DNA of 64,000 bases from Kwoniella bestiolae CBS 10118 (GCF_000512585.2 NC_089246.1:186001-250000), one strand, 5' to 3'. Counted from the stretch's first letter, positions 50,201 to 62,800 are shown. Notes: generated by a model not told the origin, from the sequence alone. Program-made: numbers and translations.

Positions 50201-50595
50201 CCCAACAATTCCACAATGTATCGTTCGAAGAACCTCCATCACATTCCCCTTCTCCCTCTCCAGCTTCACATCAACAACCATCGTACACCTCGACCTCGCC
50301 TCCGGCTCAGCGCAATGCTCCTCCCCCGTCCCCACCCAAGACATTCTCCCTTTCTCACCCCTCATCAGGCCAATGGCAATCCTCTTCAGACTTCTTACCT
50401 CCCCCTCCACCGCCTCCTATTCTCAGATCAGGCGGTATACAGACTCAACCTCGCGCTGCACCCCCTCCGCCCGCTGATGCCACTCCTAGGAGGGTGACTC
50501 GTGCTTCGGCTGCTGCTAATAGGGGTCCTATAGGGGATGCTGAGAGGAACCCTTATAGTAAAGGTACGAGGAGGGGAGGGGGAGGTGTTGTATGA
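47208..50595 (+). CDS. RIM20: BRO1-domain protein, Rim20/PalA type
   Basis: ESCRT-associated scaffold of the alkaline-pH (Rim/Pal) pathway, which brings the Rim101 transcription factor to its protease. The BRO1 domain starts SNFLPIPAKRALPLPSFSQH, then YHAQLSFLSTKFPSDI, ASITFERASVLFNIAGLYAS, EFVLAEAQECYWQQAVL and FEAAAQYRLSQEDLEKSRYG. A V-shaped helical middle follows (LKKAEEVDSAGGVDRIRSLL, ARLVNEARNIAAADDIRPAV), and then a Pro-rich tail (LPPPPPPP) ending RRGGGGVV. The BRO1 start and Pro-rich end favour Rim20/PalA over Bro1/Vps31. The start is unusual: the first coding exon is only the ATG at 47208-47210, directly followed by a GTGAGC donor, and the frame resumes at TCCAACTTCC. The ATG nearest the second exon is out of frame, which supports this reading. 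Confidence 0.85.
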
Positions 50596-50996
50596 GTGTT
50601 GATACTTAGATGTATGGTATTTAGCTTCATATTATACATGGCGCAAGGTAGGGGCGAGAGGATGTCAAAAAGTGATCACTGAACATCAAGAGGGATGAGT
50701 ATATCTCAAAGGAAGGTCGGGGCGAATCAACGAAAGTGCGAGTGTAAGTGGGAAAGGAACTCACCCGCACCCTCCTGTGAGCCCTTTCATATGACGAGCA
50801 TCCGTGCGCATATGTGTGTTGTTCACATGAGATGTACATCGATGTCAAATATTAAAACAAGTATCAGCTGTGGGAGCAACATTCAACTTTCTTCTGATTT
50901 CTTCTTCCTTGCATTTTCTTTCTATTTGACTAGTGATACTGTCAAGACACTTGAAACTCTCTCTCATTCACGCCAAATCTATATATCAAAATCACA
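50596..50996. other. Intergenic, no gene seen
   Basis: About 400 bp between the Rim20-like stop and the BCS1-like remnant. No credible frame was seen. Confidence 0.35.
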
Positions 50997-51622
50997 ATGT
51001 GGCTAATCTCCCTCACCCTCGTCTACAATATCCTCCTCTCCCTCTTTGACGCAACCCATCAAAAAACAGCACTCTATACCCCTCTTGTCTCTCCGGAGCC
51101 TAAGATTATGGGAGGCTGTCCTGTACGGGGCTGAACTGATCTATTGCTCTGGCGAATAGGTCGATGCGATATCTGGATCGAGTTCAGGAACGCTACCACC
51201 CAACAAGCCCGCGATTTGTTCCTTCATTTCTACAATACAGAGGCCATAATCCCACCTTTGCCCCAGGCCAGAGTTCGAACAAGGAAAACGACAGGAACGA
51301 GCCCAAAGACAATGCTGAAGAGTCGAGACCAGATACCGAAGATCAATCTCCTATTCCAACTGACAATATTATCGACTCAAACGAGTCCTCTTCTGATACT
51401 GATAGATATTGTTCCCGATATTCTGACCATGGCTGAGACTTTATCGACACAGGTGAAGTATCGGTATCGTCGCTTCAGGGGTATCTGATGAGGTATAAGA
51501 GGGATCCCATTCGAGCAGTGGAAGAGGCGTTGAGATGGGTGGAAAGTGGATTCGGTCAAGGCCCAACTATCACGCTGAAGGAGGGGAAAGTGGAATTGAA
51601 AGATCTTCGAGCTGAAGTCTGA
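50997..51622 (+). pseudogene. Internally deleted BCS1-like remnant
   Basis: A short BCS1-like relic. It starts MWLISLTLVYNILLSLF, like the N-terminus of copy 2 (MIWIFYSTYNFLHSL), and meets a stop after about 45 codons. Directly after a GCGAATAG acceptor it continues with GRCDIWIEFRNATTQQARDL, as in the last exon of the other copies, and ends with VSVSSLQGYLMRYKRDP and a TGA. The membrane-to-AAA core, including BCS1_N, Walker A, Walker B and sensor, is missing. The C-terminal part also shifts frame at least twice (NTEAIIPPLPQ, SSNKENDRNEP, VSVSSLQG lie in different frames). It cannot make an ATPase. Confidence 0.8.
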
Positions 51623-51818
51623 AGTATGATGGATGATCGATAATACTCGAAGAATTGGGGCCAAGAATCTCGGAGGAGGGACAGAGACGAAGATTGTTTT
51701 TAGATTATAAGGATCAATTACGCATTCATATATATTATATTGTACATACAAATTAAGATTTACTATTATAGATTTATCAACCCAAATATCCCAGCAATAT
51801 GTATTATAACCTTGAATA

Positions 51819-54734
51819 TTACATGATAACACATCTAGTGTCTATTCCAGCTTCGTTGGCTTGTTCGTGCGCTACTTCCAGCTCGTTCTCTTTCTGTTTC
51901 GCTTTGACTTCTTTGGGGAACCAGGATTTCATGAAGCTGCAAGAAGGGTTTCAGTTGAATTGTCAGCAATGAGTTCGATTTGAAAGTCTGTGGCTTTGCA
52001 TAAGGAGACAACAACATGCGAGTGAGGAGAAAAAATAGGTATGATAGACTAGACGCGGGCTTGGAAGGGGGCATGAGAAACGATAACTCACTTCATCACT
52101 GTCAGGTCTAATGAATCTATATCGCGTGATCAGCTTATGCATAAATGCCAGTGAAGATGGCGGAAGCCAGAGGACTCACTCTTATCAGCCAGCAAAATCA
52201 CTTTACTCCTGCACAGCGGGCATTCCTCTTTTCCAGCCCTCTGCATCTTCACCAGACATCTCACACAGAAGAGGTGTCCGCATCCTAGTCGAATAGGCTT
52301 GAATGCTATAGACGTGCAGATTAGACAGGCGTAGTCGTCTAAACTTGGTAATATCCTACAGCACAGACAACGTCTAATTAGCAATCCCCCGCGGCGTGCT
52401 CCTTGTGGTGTATAATGGGATTCGTAGAGACAGGCCTGTGGGAAGTAAGAAATTGGGATAAAAGTGTGTACCTACGGTAAGAGGGTGTTCGTCAGACTAG
52501 CTAACAGGATATGAGGTAAAGAGGTATTGTAGAACGCCCATGTGGATACGTTTCCAGCTTCGTCCACGTGGGTAGATAATGTAGATTGAACGAAGGATGG
52601 GAATCCTTCCAAAGCAGTAAGGGCAGTACGCTTATCGTGCTTCTTCAGGATCCTACATTATCCAAGAGGATATCAGCCTCCGTCTAGCAGTAGACAGGAC
52701 ACTCTGTCCATCGCAGAAGGAATACATTCCAAGAAAACACTCACTTCCTAGCAGCCATAACATTAGCTCCCTGAAACCTCTTCAAATCCAATAACCAGAC
52801 GTTCAACTTCAGAAACTCCTCCCATGCATTTCTAGATTTCTTCCCCTTTATAGATCGTTTATCTCCCAGTCCTCTCTTAATGACTTTATTCGCAAATTCC
52901 TTGAGACGAGCTTCAGCATCTTCGAGAGATCGTTCACCCCTTGTACGCTCCGATGACGACTCGAAGATCTCAGATTCGATCCATAGGCTGAATATCTCTC
53001 TCCAGATGTAAAGGTCTTTCTTTGATGTCTTGCCGCCATGGTAGTTCGATACGATCGGTATAGAGTCTGTGTTGAAGTACTCTGACGACCTTGGGAGAGA
53101 TGGCGTGGAAGTGGGAGGAACTGGTATGACTTGCACCGAGGAGGATGTCGAGGGAGAGATGGTGGATGAGATTATCTGGCAGACGTTCTCCACCGCATCT
53201 TTGAATAGGGTTTGTTGTTTTGCGTGAAAGGTTGAGAGGGACGTCAGGGCCGACGTGAGGAGATGGAAGAATTCGAGGTCGGATGAGAGGGGGATGACGA
53301 AATCCCTTTCATGGGTCGCAGATGTCGAAGCGGATATCTCAGGTATCGATTCGGTCTCTATATCTGGAGACAGTATTGATGAGACCGTCATACTGTTGGA
53401 TATCTGCGTTGGCGGATCCTGTGGTTTTGGGAATGGGAATTCCTTTGCTTTAGGCGTAGTGGGTGATGATGATGATGATGATGGTTCATTATCCACTACG
53501 GAATCACCAATCGTCAGATCGCCCATTGCATCTCGCAGGTCCCTCCCACTGGCGATTGCGAAGATGGGCGATAAGGCAGATTTCATTTTTTGTAATGTCG
53601 GACTGGAGGGTATGATGGGACTTCTAATTCTATCGAAGGGACGAGGAGTAGCTGCGGTAGAAGAGGATGAGGGTATGGGGTCTTCTTCATCCTCCGTGTC
53701 GTTGTCTGTGTCTTCGGATGGGGTGGTCATTGGTGAAGGGGTGGAAGATGGGGATGGGGACAAAGATGATTGAGACGGGGAAGGGGAGGCTTGAACGTGG
53801 AGCCGAAGTTGTGGGATTGGGTTGGAAGGGTCACCTAGTAAATGGAAGTACAAGGGGTCAATTAGTCGTCTTGAGTTGTATCTTAAGTCCGAAGAATCCT
53901 TTGAGGACTAAAGTACAGAAGTGCAAGAAGACACCCGAAGGCAGGATTCACGACTCACCAGTCAAAACATATTCAGCCTTCACCCCACCTTTACTCCCAT
54001 CCATGACCGCTCTCCTTATGACCGTCCTGCCTCGCTGCGCCTCCGATGGACTAGGTGTCTTCTCCTCCCTGAGTCTCTCCTGCGCTTCCAGGAACTCAGC
54101 AACACTCAGGGGACGTTGCGGCAGATCAGCCAGGGAGAACACATTGGGTGATGTCGAGGATTGAGAACTGTCCGATAACAGCCTTAGACGAAACTTCCTA
54201 TGGTGTGGATTCTGAGTTTGGTGGACTGGTGTGGGCGATAGTATCTTGCTGCTCGATGCGAATGGTGGGATAGTGAGGTTGTGTGATTCAGGTAAGGGAT
54301 CAAGTACGACTTCCTGGGGCTGAGGGTGAGGGTGAGTTTGGGAGGTGGATGAAGATGGGTTGCATCCACTTTGGATGGTCGGTGGGGTGGTTTCTGGTGA
54401 TTCATATTCGAATTCTAATACCTCGTCGTCATCTTCTTTTGGTATGCTAGAGATAGGATGCTGAAGGTTTGAAGCGTCGACTTCAGCTGTGATCAGCAGT
54501 TTATGTAGGACTTCCGGTGAAAGTCCCATGGACGTGAGCTCCTGCACTACATTCTTGATGAGTTTCTTGAGCTTCACAGATACGTTGTGAACAGACAGTA
54601 TTCGTCAGCTTGATATACCTTCGATAGCAAGTAAGAAGAGCACTTACCCGACCATACTCTATAGCTGATTCTTTCCATTCAGGGGGGAAAGAAGAATCCT
54701 CCAAGATATGTTGAAACTCTTTACCGTACTTCAT
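51819..54734 (-). CDS. SPX-RING protein, probable E3 ubiquitin ligase, ending in a CaaX box
   Basis: About 780 residues in roughly eight exons. The SPX domain starts at residue 1 (MKYGKEFQHILEDSSFPPEW) and continues with LKKLIKNVVQELTSMGL and, after a long Ser/Pro-rich linker (about 53100-54000), FFHLLTSALTSLSTFHAKQQ. SPX domains bind inositol pyrophosphates and report phosphate status. A C3HC4 RING follows (CLICTSIAFKPIRLGCGHLF, then CVRCLVKM and CPLCRSK). SPX-RING ligases act in phosphate homeostasis in other fungi (for example Pqr1 in fission yeast). The last exons join in frame to give FMKSWFPKEVKAKQKENEL and end TRCVIM at TAA 51821-51819. CVIM is a consensus C-terminal CaaX box for farnesylation, which I read directly; membrane attachment is an inference. 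Confidence 0.87.
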
Positions 54735-56050
54735 GGTGTCATGGGTTGATCATAGGTGATAAAGTGATGCAAATGGCAGGCGGAGTGAATGCTAGAATAG
54801 TGATGAGGAGGTGAGAGACGACAAGATGTTATGTGTCGGGTGATGATTTGCTGATAGCGGAAGGATAAGGGTGGATCTGTCTGGGCGGAGTGTCAAAGGA
54901 AGGTGAAGGTGGTGACATCCCACTCGTGTGATCAACTTTTTCGGGTTGATGGTTGACAGGGGCGTCAGGTGGGTCTGGGTTGGATTGGGTGTGTCCAGGT
55001 CACAGGTCACAAGGACAAGGTATATACTAACATCTGGTTTGGATGGATGAGTGCAATCCTGTATCTGAGCTATTCTTGGCTCTCAACATTAGATGCTGTC
55101 TTCTGTTGTCTGTTTCCGGATATCTGGTGCAGACACACGTTCATGATTTTCTTGATTTTATTACGCAACAATCTCAGATGGGAGGATGGTCAGGCACGTC
55201 TGCTCCTGCAACAGCCAGCGGAGAAGGGAAATAGAGCACTCTGTATGTCTTCGGTACATACACAGACTGCCCCTCTGGCTTTATCAAGCATCGAAGCCAG
55301 CTCTGAGCACATGAGCCTACCACTTATCCAGTAAAGAGGACACCTCCAACTCTTCGAAAATTAGTGATCATGCATCTACACGAATGATACCCCGCTACTT
55401 TCATCGCCGAACGACAAACAGAAACTGAATGAAAGGGTATATCATCATCCAAGTTCTTTTCATGCATTAGGATTCCTTCATTATTCTTACTGAAATGATG
55501 AGACCGAACAACGGATGACGATCTCACGTCGAATAGAGGGCATATTCGATCCAATACTCCAGTCACGCTTCATCCACCGAATGTCAGGCATCAACATCGA
55601 TTCCTCGGTATTTGAGGTCGGATCTCACAAAGGTATGACCTGTTGATACCTGTCCATCAAAACATACCAAGAGGTGCATCCCTTCTTGTTCTTCCATTAG
55701 TGCTCGTAACCCTTGGGCCAAACAGGAAAGGATTCACTTGAGGGACTGGGTGACACAGACTTGATAAGGTTCATACCTTTCTCTGCTATCCTTCTTTTGA
55801 CCTCTAGCATAGGTATAGATGCTTTCTGGCTGATAGGCAAATCAGTGCATTCAAAAGTATAAATACCGCGTCTACCGTCCCTCCTCGACAGGACTCTCTC
55901 ATACCAGAAAACAAAGAACTAACACTTGGAAACAGTAATAAATATAATATCAACTTGTGAACAATTCAAACGTTATTCAACTAAAGTCTCTCCTTCATAA
56001 ACTGACCCATAAAAGTACATCTAAAGTAATCCAATTCATTCGTATTCAAA
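54735..56050. promoter_or_regulatory. Divergent intergenic region
   Basis: A gap of 1.3 kb between divergent starts (SPX-RING and the secreted protein). Several small frames occur, none resembling a conserved protein. No repeat of note. Confidence 0.35.
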
Positions 56051-56664
56051 ATGTTATTCACTCCCACTACCACCATCGCACTCCTCTCCATACCATTCCT
56101 AACCTTCGCCTCAGCGGCCAAATACCTAGGTATCCATATCCAAATAGGAGAAGGTATGGCCGTCGACAGCAGCCTTCTCAGTGACGACGGGAAGAAGAAA
56201 GAACCGGGAGCAGGTGTAGGGTTCAGTTGGCTCGAGGGGAATATCGGGGACGACCGGTACAAGAAGTATCCCAATTTCGATGTATACAAAGGTGATGAGG
56301 TCGCTTTTAACATGATGGTGAGTTCGTCCCATTCTATAAAGCACAGTACTAGTACCGCTTGTACTCATGTTATCCTACTTAGTGCGTGGCTGGCTACACC
56401 TCTCAAATATAATCCAGATGGACCGAAATCCGCAAAATACAATATCACTTCGATAACGGAGGGAGATAAAGTCAAAGTCAGGTTTGACGTCTCAAATGCG
56501 GATGTGGCGAGTCTCAATTGTACAAGGAAGGTCGATGATACCACTCCCGTGATTTGGACTTCGGTGAGTCATGGTTCTCTCATTCTGTGGATCAGATCTT
56601 TATTATACGGGGTACTGACTTTTACCTCTTCGATAGGAATCGGCCTTCTCAGCTCCACTGTAGA
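56051..56664 (+). CDS. Small secreted protein, frame uncertain
   Basis: Signal peptide TTTIALLSIPFLTFASAAK, then LGIHIQIGEGMAVDS and KYPNFDVYKGDEVAFNMM. A standard donor (GTGAGT after 56317) and a CTACTTAG acceptor follow, after which TGC GTG begins the next exon exactly as in the secreted gene at 38841. However, splicing there runs into TAA within ten codons, while reading straight through keeps the frame open to YNPDGPKSAKYNITSITEGD, VRFDVSNADVASLNC and TTPVIWTS. A last intron joins WTS to ESAFSAPL and TAG at 56662-56664. So either the intron is retained and coding, or this copy has a frameshift. No family is known; a distant paralogue of the 38841 gene. Confidence 0.55.
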
Positions 56665-56866
56665 TACCATAGTATATATCGAATAGTAAATCAGTATGAA
56701 TGGGATGAGAGTGATTACCAATGACCATCATGTGCCAGATCAGTAACAGAGAAGAAGCAAGCATAAATTCATAAAGCATCCATCCATTTAAATCGCACAA
56801 AGAGAGAAGGTTCATTTTAAGTATATATGTCTGTTTCATTTCCTTCTATAATCGATACGTCCGTAT

Positions 56867-59800
56867 CTACACCCTACTCCTCAACCCACTAGCAGTTAAT
56901 CCAACCTGAGTGATCTCATCGACCTTACATACCGTTCCCTTGAACTCGGGTAGGTACTTCGCACCAGTACAAGGCGATACTACCGACTGTGATCCCTGAT
57001 AGATCGGTGAGAGGGATGCAGGACAGATGTCGAATGAGGTGAATTGGTCGTATGTGATTTCATGGGCATCACGGGGGTTTCGATCGCCTTGAGCTAGGAC
57101 TGCTCTGGCCTGCGAGTTCAAATGTACAAATCAGCACACATACAACATGTTTATCGGGGCCCATGCGATGGCTAAGCATGACAGGATGACGGAGTAACGA
57201 ACTCACCTGAGTCACCACCTGCGCACCAGCAGGTTTGGTATCTATCAGCCTCCTAGCAAACACCGCAGCAGTAGCGTGATTGCCCGCATCGCTAAACACT
57301 TTCATCGCAGATCGAAGCGCAAGTTGAACATGTTGCTGAGCCAATTGACAATGTGTGAAGTACGCTGCCAACTCCAAGTTTCGCTTGACATTCTCAGGCT
57401 CTTCAGTCACCAGTCTTCGTCTTTCAACTTCCATTGTGAGACCGATTATGTATTCTCGGCAGGACGCTACGAGGTCTTTTATCTGCAAAGACAAGGGAAA
57501 CCATCAGCACCGTTGGGCCCAACCCAATCGTCTGGCGACCCTCGTGTGCGTGTGTCGTAGGAGATGACTGATGCAGGGGGAAAAGGTAGATCAACCCACC
57601 TCATCTGCATCACCCTCATCAGCCACAACAACCATAATCAACTTCTGCAATACCGTCCTAAACGCCCCCAAAGCCTCTACAAATTTACCTCTAGCAAAGT
57701 ACTTGTTCGCTTCGGCAAGTTCGTTCGACTTGAGATCATCGAAATTGTACGAATTGTAAGGTAAGAATTCTCTCAATTCCGTCGATTCGGGATTTCGTCG
57801 GACATTGTATTTTATGGGTGGTAGAGATGGGTTGGCAGGTACGTGGACATGGGCAGATTGGTAGGATTGGAGGAAGTAGGATTTGAGGGGTTGGAAGTTG
57901 ACTGCTCCGATTTGCCTGTTGAGTAGCTATACACCAGTGTGAACCATCAGCACAAATGTCGCAAATATCACTAATGAGAGTCTCTCCAGAGGGCGTGAGC
58001 AGTGAGGAGGAGATGAAAGGAAAGCGGTGAGGGGATATGAGAGAAGAGGAAAGATTGACCCACCTGCATCGCAGACTCAAAGTTTCCAGCAGCCGCATGA
58101 TCAGCCGCCAACGGACTATTCCTAACCCAAAGTTCGTCCTCGCTTATACCAGCAGAGACACCCTCCGACAAATCCGCTTCAGCCGCTTCTTCCTCCTCAG
58201 CAACCTCCTCTTCGGGCGGAGCAACGACCTCAGCATCCAAGTCCCATCCTTCATCTTCGTCACCTTCTTCAATACCCTCGCCATCCGCACCAACACCATC
58301 AACAGCAACGTCCGCGGCCCACGCATCAAGCTGTTCACCACTCTCCACTCCTGATGATTCGCCTGCAAGTCCATCGACCCCTCCGTTAGCCAAGGCTCGG
58401 TCGAAGAACGATTCTCCGAGGTTCTTGATCGGCCAGTTGGAGTCGGTTTGAGGGAATACGATAGGTGGGGGAGCCAGGGAGGAGTGTCCTGAGTTCTGAG
58501 GTGGAGGTGGGAGGTCATCTTCGGTCATACCTGCTTCTTCGAGGATTTCAAGAGCAGAGTCATCGAGACCGTTGGTCTTGGCGGTGTAGTAAGCGAGGGG
58601 GTCTGATCGAGAATCTTATCAGCATCAAAGTCATGTGTCAGTTTCAACATGTCGCTCACATTGACCAGTCTCCCTTAAAACCTCAATTCGAGCTTGGATA
58701 TCACCAAGATACAGCGAGTTTTGGAATCTCGACATGTTATCGCCTCTCTTCTGAGCGATGACTTGCATCATACTGAGTTTCTGGGTGTTACCAGTGATAA
58801 GATAGAGGAAAGAGAGTTTATCGAAGTTCTTGGTCTTTTGGTAAGCAGTTTCGACGATCTACCAAGCACGCACCACAAGAGTAAGCTTGCTTTCAATCAT
58901 CAACTTCCAGCATAAGGAGCAAGCTTACCGAATGGTTACCTTGTTGCAAAGCAGCAGCACCCAATCTGTTCCATACGTCTTCTCTGTCAACTACCCTGGC
59001 CATTTCCAAGGCGACCTGAAGGTTACCGCACTCAATAGCAAGGTCAAATCTAGTTTGTTGATCTTGTACGAAATGTAATGCGATCTCGGGGTATCCCTTC
59101 TTTTGCAAGTATCCAATGATACTTTGTCCGACAAGGTTGGAGCTTCTGATGATTTGAAGCACCTCATCGTAATTTCGTCGGACCAAGGCAAGTTTGAATC
59201 GGTATTCCGTGGGATCGATGGTGATAGTTCTGGGTTTGGCAGTTCGATCGAGACAATGGACGATTTGACCTTTGACTCGGGTGAGGTAGACTGGTTGTTC
59301 GAGTGTCTTGATGATACCGTTATCACCTTGGGGAAGAGCGTATTTGATATGGTTCAATGTGGTGTAGATGAGAATACCGCTATCGTCCCATGCAGCAGAC
59401 TTGATTCGGATAGTCTCGTGGATCAAGGCGCTCTGAGTAAGAGACTTGTTGGCGATGGTGATAGCTAAGTAACGCTGTCAGCTACTTTGGATTACTACAC
59501 TGCCCGGTCGCTGAACTCACTGTGTTTACTCAACAAAGCCACCATGTTTCCATCCGTACTCCATACAACGTATTTGACAGGTGGAGTGCTGATCTCCGCA
59601 AGAACCTTTTGCTGTTGAATATCAAACAAGACTACTGAAGTAGGTGTAGCAAGGAGAAGAGAAGCAGTACCACCATAGAAAATCTCGTTGGTCTGAACAG
59701 GACATTTGACAGTCTTGGTGATAGAGTTTGAAAGATCCTTGATTTCGATATTTTGAGTGGTTTTATCCAAGACCGCTAATCTATTTCTGGCCACAAAGAT

Positions 59801-62800
59801 CGCACATATACCATTGCCCTTCTTGCCATCGGAGGGAACGTCTTTACCGTCCGACGCAGATGGTGCGGATGATTTTGGTAGAGTGATCAATTCGTATGTA
59901 CCGTTCTCCGAAGGTGAAGTGACCACTACAGCTCTTTCAGCAGGGTTGTAGCTTAATGTTCTAGGTTGAACCCATTGAGAACCGAGTTTTCTGACACTGC
60001 AGATACCTTGATTGGTACCAGTTGATAAATCGGCCATTCGGATGACCTTGTCCTTAACGTAGAAGAGTTGGTTCCCTGAAAGGGAGAATGCAGGTCGTTC
60101 ACGCTCTAGCTTGAAGACGATGAGACCGTTGTCGTGGCCTATGTCACATGAGTATAGTCAATTCTTTGCCCAAGATCCACACTTTGAAGCGAGGCAGTGG
60201 AGTGAGGTAAGGCGGAATAACAACTCACCAGCAGCGAAAAGTCAGTTTCAACATGTCGCTCACATTGACCAGTCTCCCTTAAAACCTCAATTCGAGCTTG
60301 GATATCACCAAGATACAGCGAGTTTTGGAATCTCGACATGTTATCGCCTCTCTTCTGAGCGATGACTTGCATCATACTGAGTTTCTGGGTGTTACCAGTG
60401 ATAAGATAGAGGAAAGAGAGTTTATCGAAGTTCTTGGTCTTTTGGTAAGCAGTTTCGACGATCTACCAAGCACGCACCACAAGAGTAAGCTTGCTTTCAA
60501 TCATCAACTTCCAGCATAAGGAGCAAGCTTACCGAATGGTTACCTTGTTGCAAAGCAGCAGCACCCAATCTGTTCCATACGTCTTCTCTGTCAACTACCC
60601 TGGCCATTTCCAAGGCGACCTGAAGGTTACCGCACTCAATAGCAAGGTCAAATCTAGTTTGTTGATCTTGTACGAAATGTAATGCGATCTCGGGGTATCC
60701 CTTCTTTTGCAAGTATCCAATGATACTTTGTCCGACAAGGTTGGAGCTTCTGATGATTTGAAGCACCTCATCGTAATTTCGTCGGACCAAGGCAAGTTTG
60801 AATCGGTATTCCGTGGGATCGATGGTGATAGTTCTGGGTTTGGCAGTTCGATCGAGACAATGGACGATTTGACCTTTGACTCGGGTGAGGTAGACTGGTT
60901 GTTCGAGTGTCTTGATGATACCGTTATCACCTTGGGGAAGAGCGTATTTGATATGGTTCAATGTGGTGTAGATGAGAATACCGCTATCGTCCCATGCAGC
61001 AGACTTGATTCGGATAGTCTCGTGGATCAAGGCGCTCTGAGTAAGAGACTTGTTGGCGATGGTGATAGCTAAGTAACGCTGTCAGCTACTTTGGATTACT
61101 ACACTGCCCGGTCGCTGAACTCACTGTGTTTACTCAACAAAGCCACCATGTTTCCATCCGTACTCCATACAACGTATTTGACAGGTGGAGTGCTGATCTC
61201 CGCAAGAACCTTTTGCTGTTGAATATCAAACAAGACTACTGAAGTAGGTGTAGCAAGGAGAAGAGAAGCAGTACCACCATAGAAAATCTCGTTGGTCTGA
61301 ACAGGACATTTGACAGTCTTGGTGATAGAGTTTGAAAGATCCTTGATTTCGATATTTTGAGTGGTTTTATCCAAGACCGCTAATCTATTTCTGGCCACAA
61401 AGATCGCACATATACCATTGCCCTTCTTGCCATCGGAGGGAACGTCTTTACCGTCCGACGCAGATGGTGCGGATGATTTTGGTAGAGTGATCAATTCGTA
61501 TGTACCGTTCTCCGAAGGTGAAGTGACCACTACAGCTCTTTCAGCAGGGTTGTAGCTTAATGTTCTAGGTTGAACCCATTGAGAACCGAGTTTTCTGACA
61601 CTGCAGATACCTTGATTGGTACCAGTTGATAAATCGGCCATTCGGATGACCTTGTCCTTAACGTAGAAGAGTTGGTTCCCTGAAAGGGAGAATGCAGGTC
61701 GTTCACGCTCTAGCTTGAAGACGATGAGACCGTTGTCGTGGCCTATGTCACATGAGTATAGTCAATTCTTTGCCCAAGATCCACACTTTTGAAGCGAGGC
61801 AGTGGAGTGAGGTAAGGCGGAATAACAACTCACCAGCAGCGAAAAGGTTCAATTCCGGATGAGCAGTCAACACCCAAAACCTATCATGTTCCCTTCTAAA
61901 AGTCTGTACGGCCGTTCTCTTCGTCATATCCCAAACTCTTATCGTCTTGTCCTCCGAGGCAGATAACAAAAGCTCGTGTCGAGGGTGGAACATGCTCATC
62001 GAGACGTTGTTGAAGTGTCCTCGACAAGAATCAACTTCCCAGGCTTTGGTCTCTGACATTCTCCACAGCTTGACTTGACGATCGTCACCGCAGGAGACGA
62101 TTAGGGGTAAAGTAGGGTGGAAAGATGCCCAGTTGACTCCTCGATCGTGTCCCTCCAATACGTATTTGACCACGGCGTCGGTGTTTCCAAAGAGATCTGC
62201 CTGGTTCTGGTTGGCTCTTGATACTTGCTCTTCGAATGACATTGGCGCTTGGGAAGCCTGGTTCTTCTTTCTTAGGCCGGAGATATCCCATACTCGGACT
62301 GTCAAGTCCATAGAGGCGGATACAACCAGGTCATCCCATGGGTGGAATTGAGCGCACCTGTGGGAGAATAGTAGATAAGCACAATGATATCGGAACAGAT
62401 TCATGGAATGGTTACCTACATGATGTAGTGGTTGTGTCCTGTTAAGATAGCAATACATGTTCGAGATTGCCAATTCCAGATTCTGATAGTTTGATCATCT
62501 GAGGCTGAGATGATCCATGGGTATTCCCGGTGGAAGAAGACGGTTCGGACGTAGTCGAGATCTGTGAGGAGTTGGAATCAGCATCAGCATTGTCACTTTC
62601 TGGTGGTACACCGGATCAATCAAGATGACCTCCTGATCACACCCCTCGTTGAGGCAGCTTCTACCCTTTACACCTAAACACGCAATAGTCAAGAGGGAAA
62701 CAGTACTCACGTCCAGTCAAAGTGAAGAGACACTTCCTCTGCTTATAATTCCAAACCTTGATCTTGTAATCATCACCACCGGAACAGAAGATAGGCTGAG

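Noticed and set aside
53255..53773. Plus-strand 172-codon frame inside the SPX-RING gene
   Set aside because: It is the complement of a Ser/Asp-rich linker; composition explains it.
54969..55334. Possible small gene between SPX-RING and the secreted gene
   Set aside because: No resemblance to a family, no splice-supported extension, and a random-looking composition.
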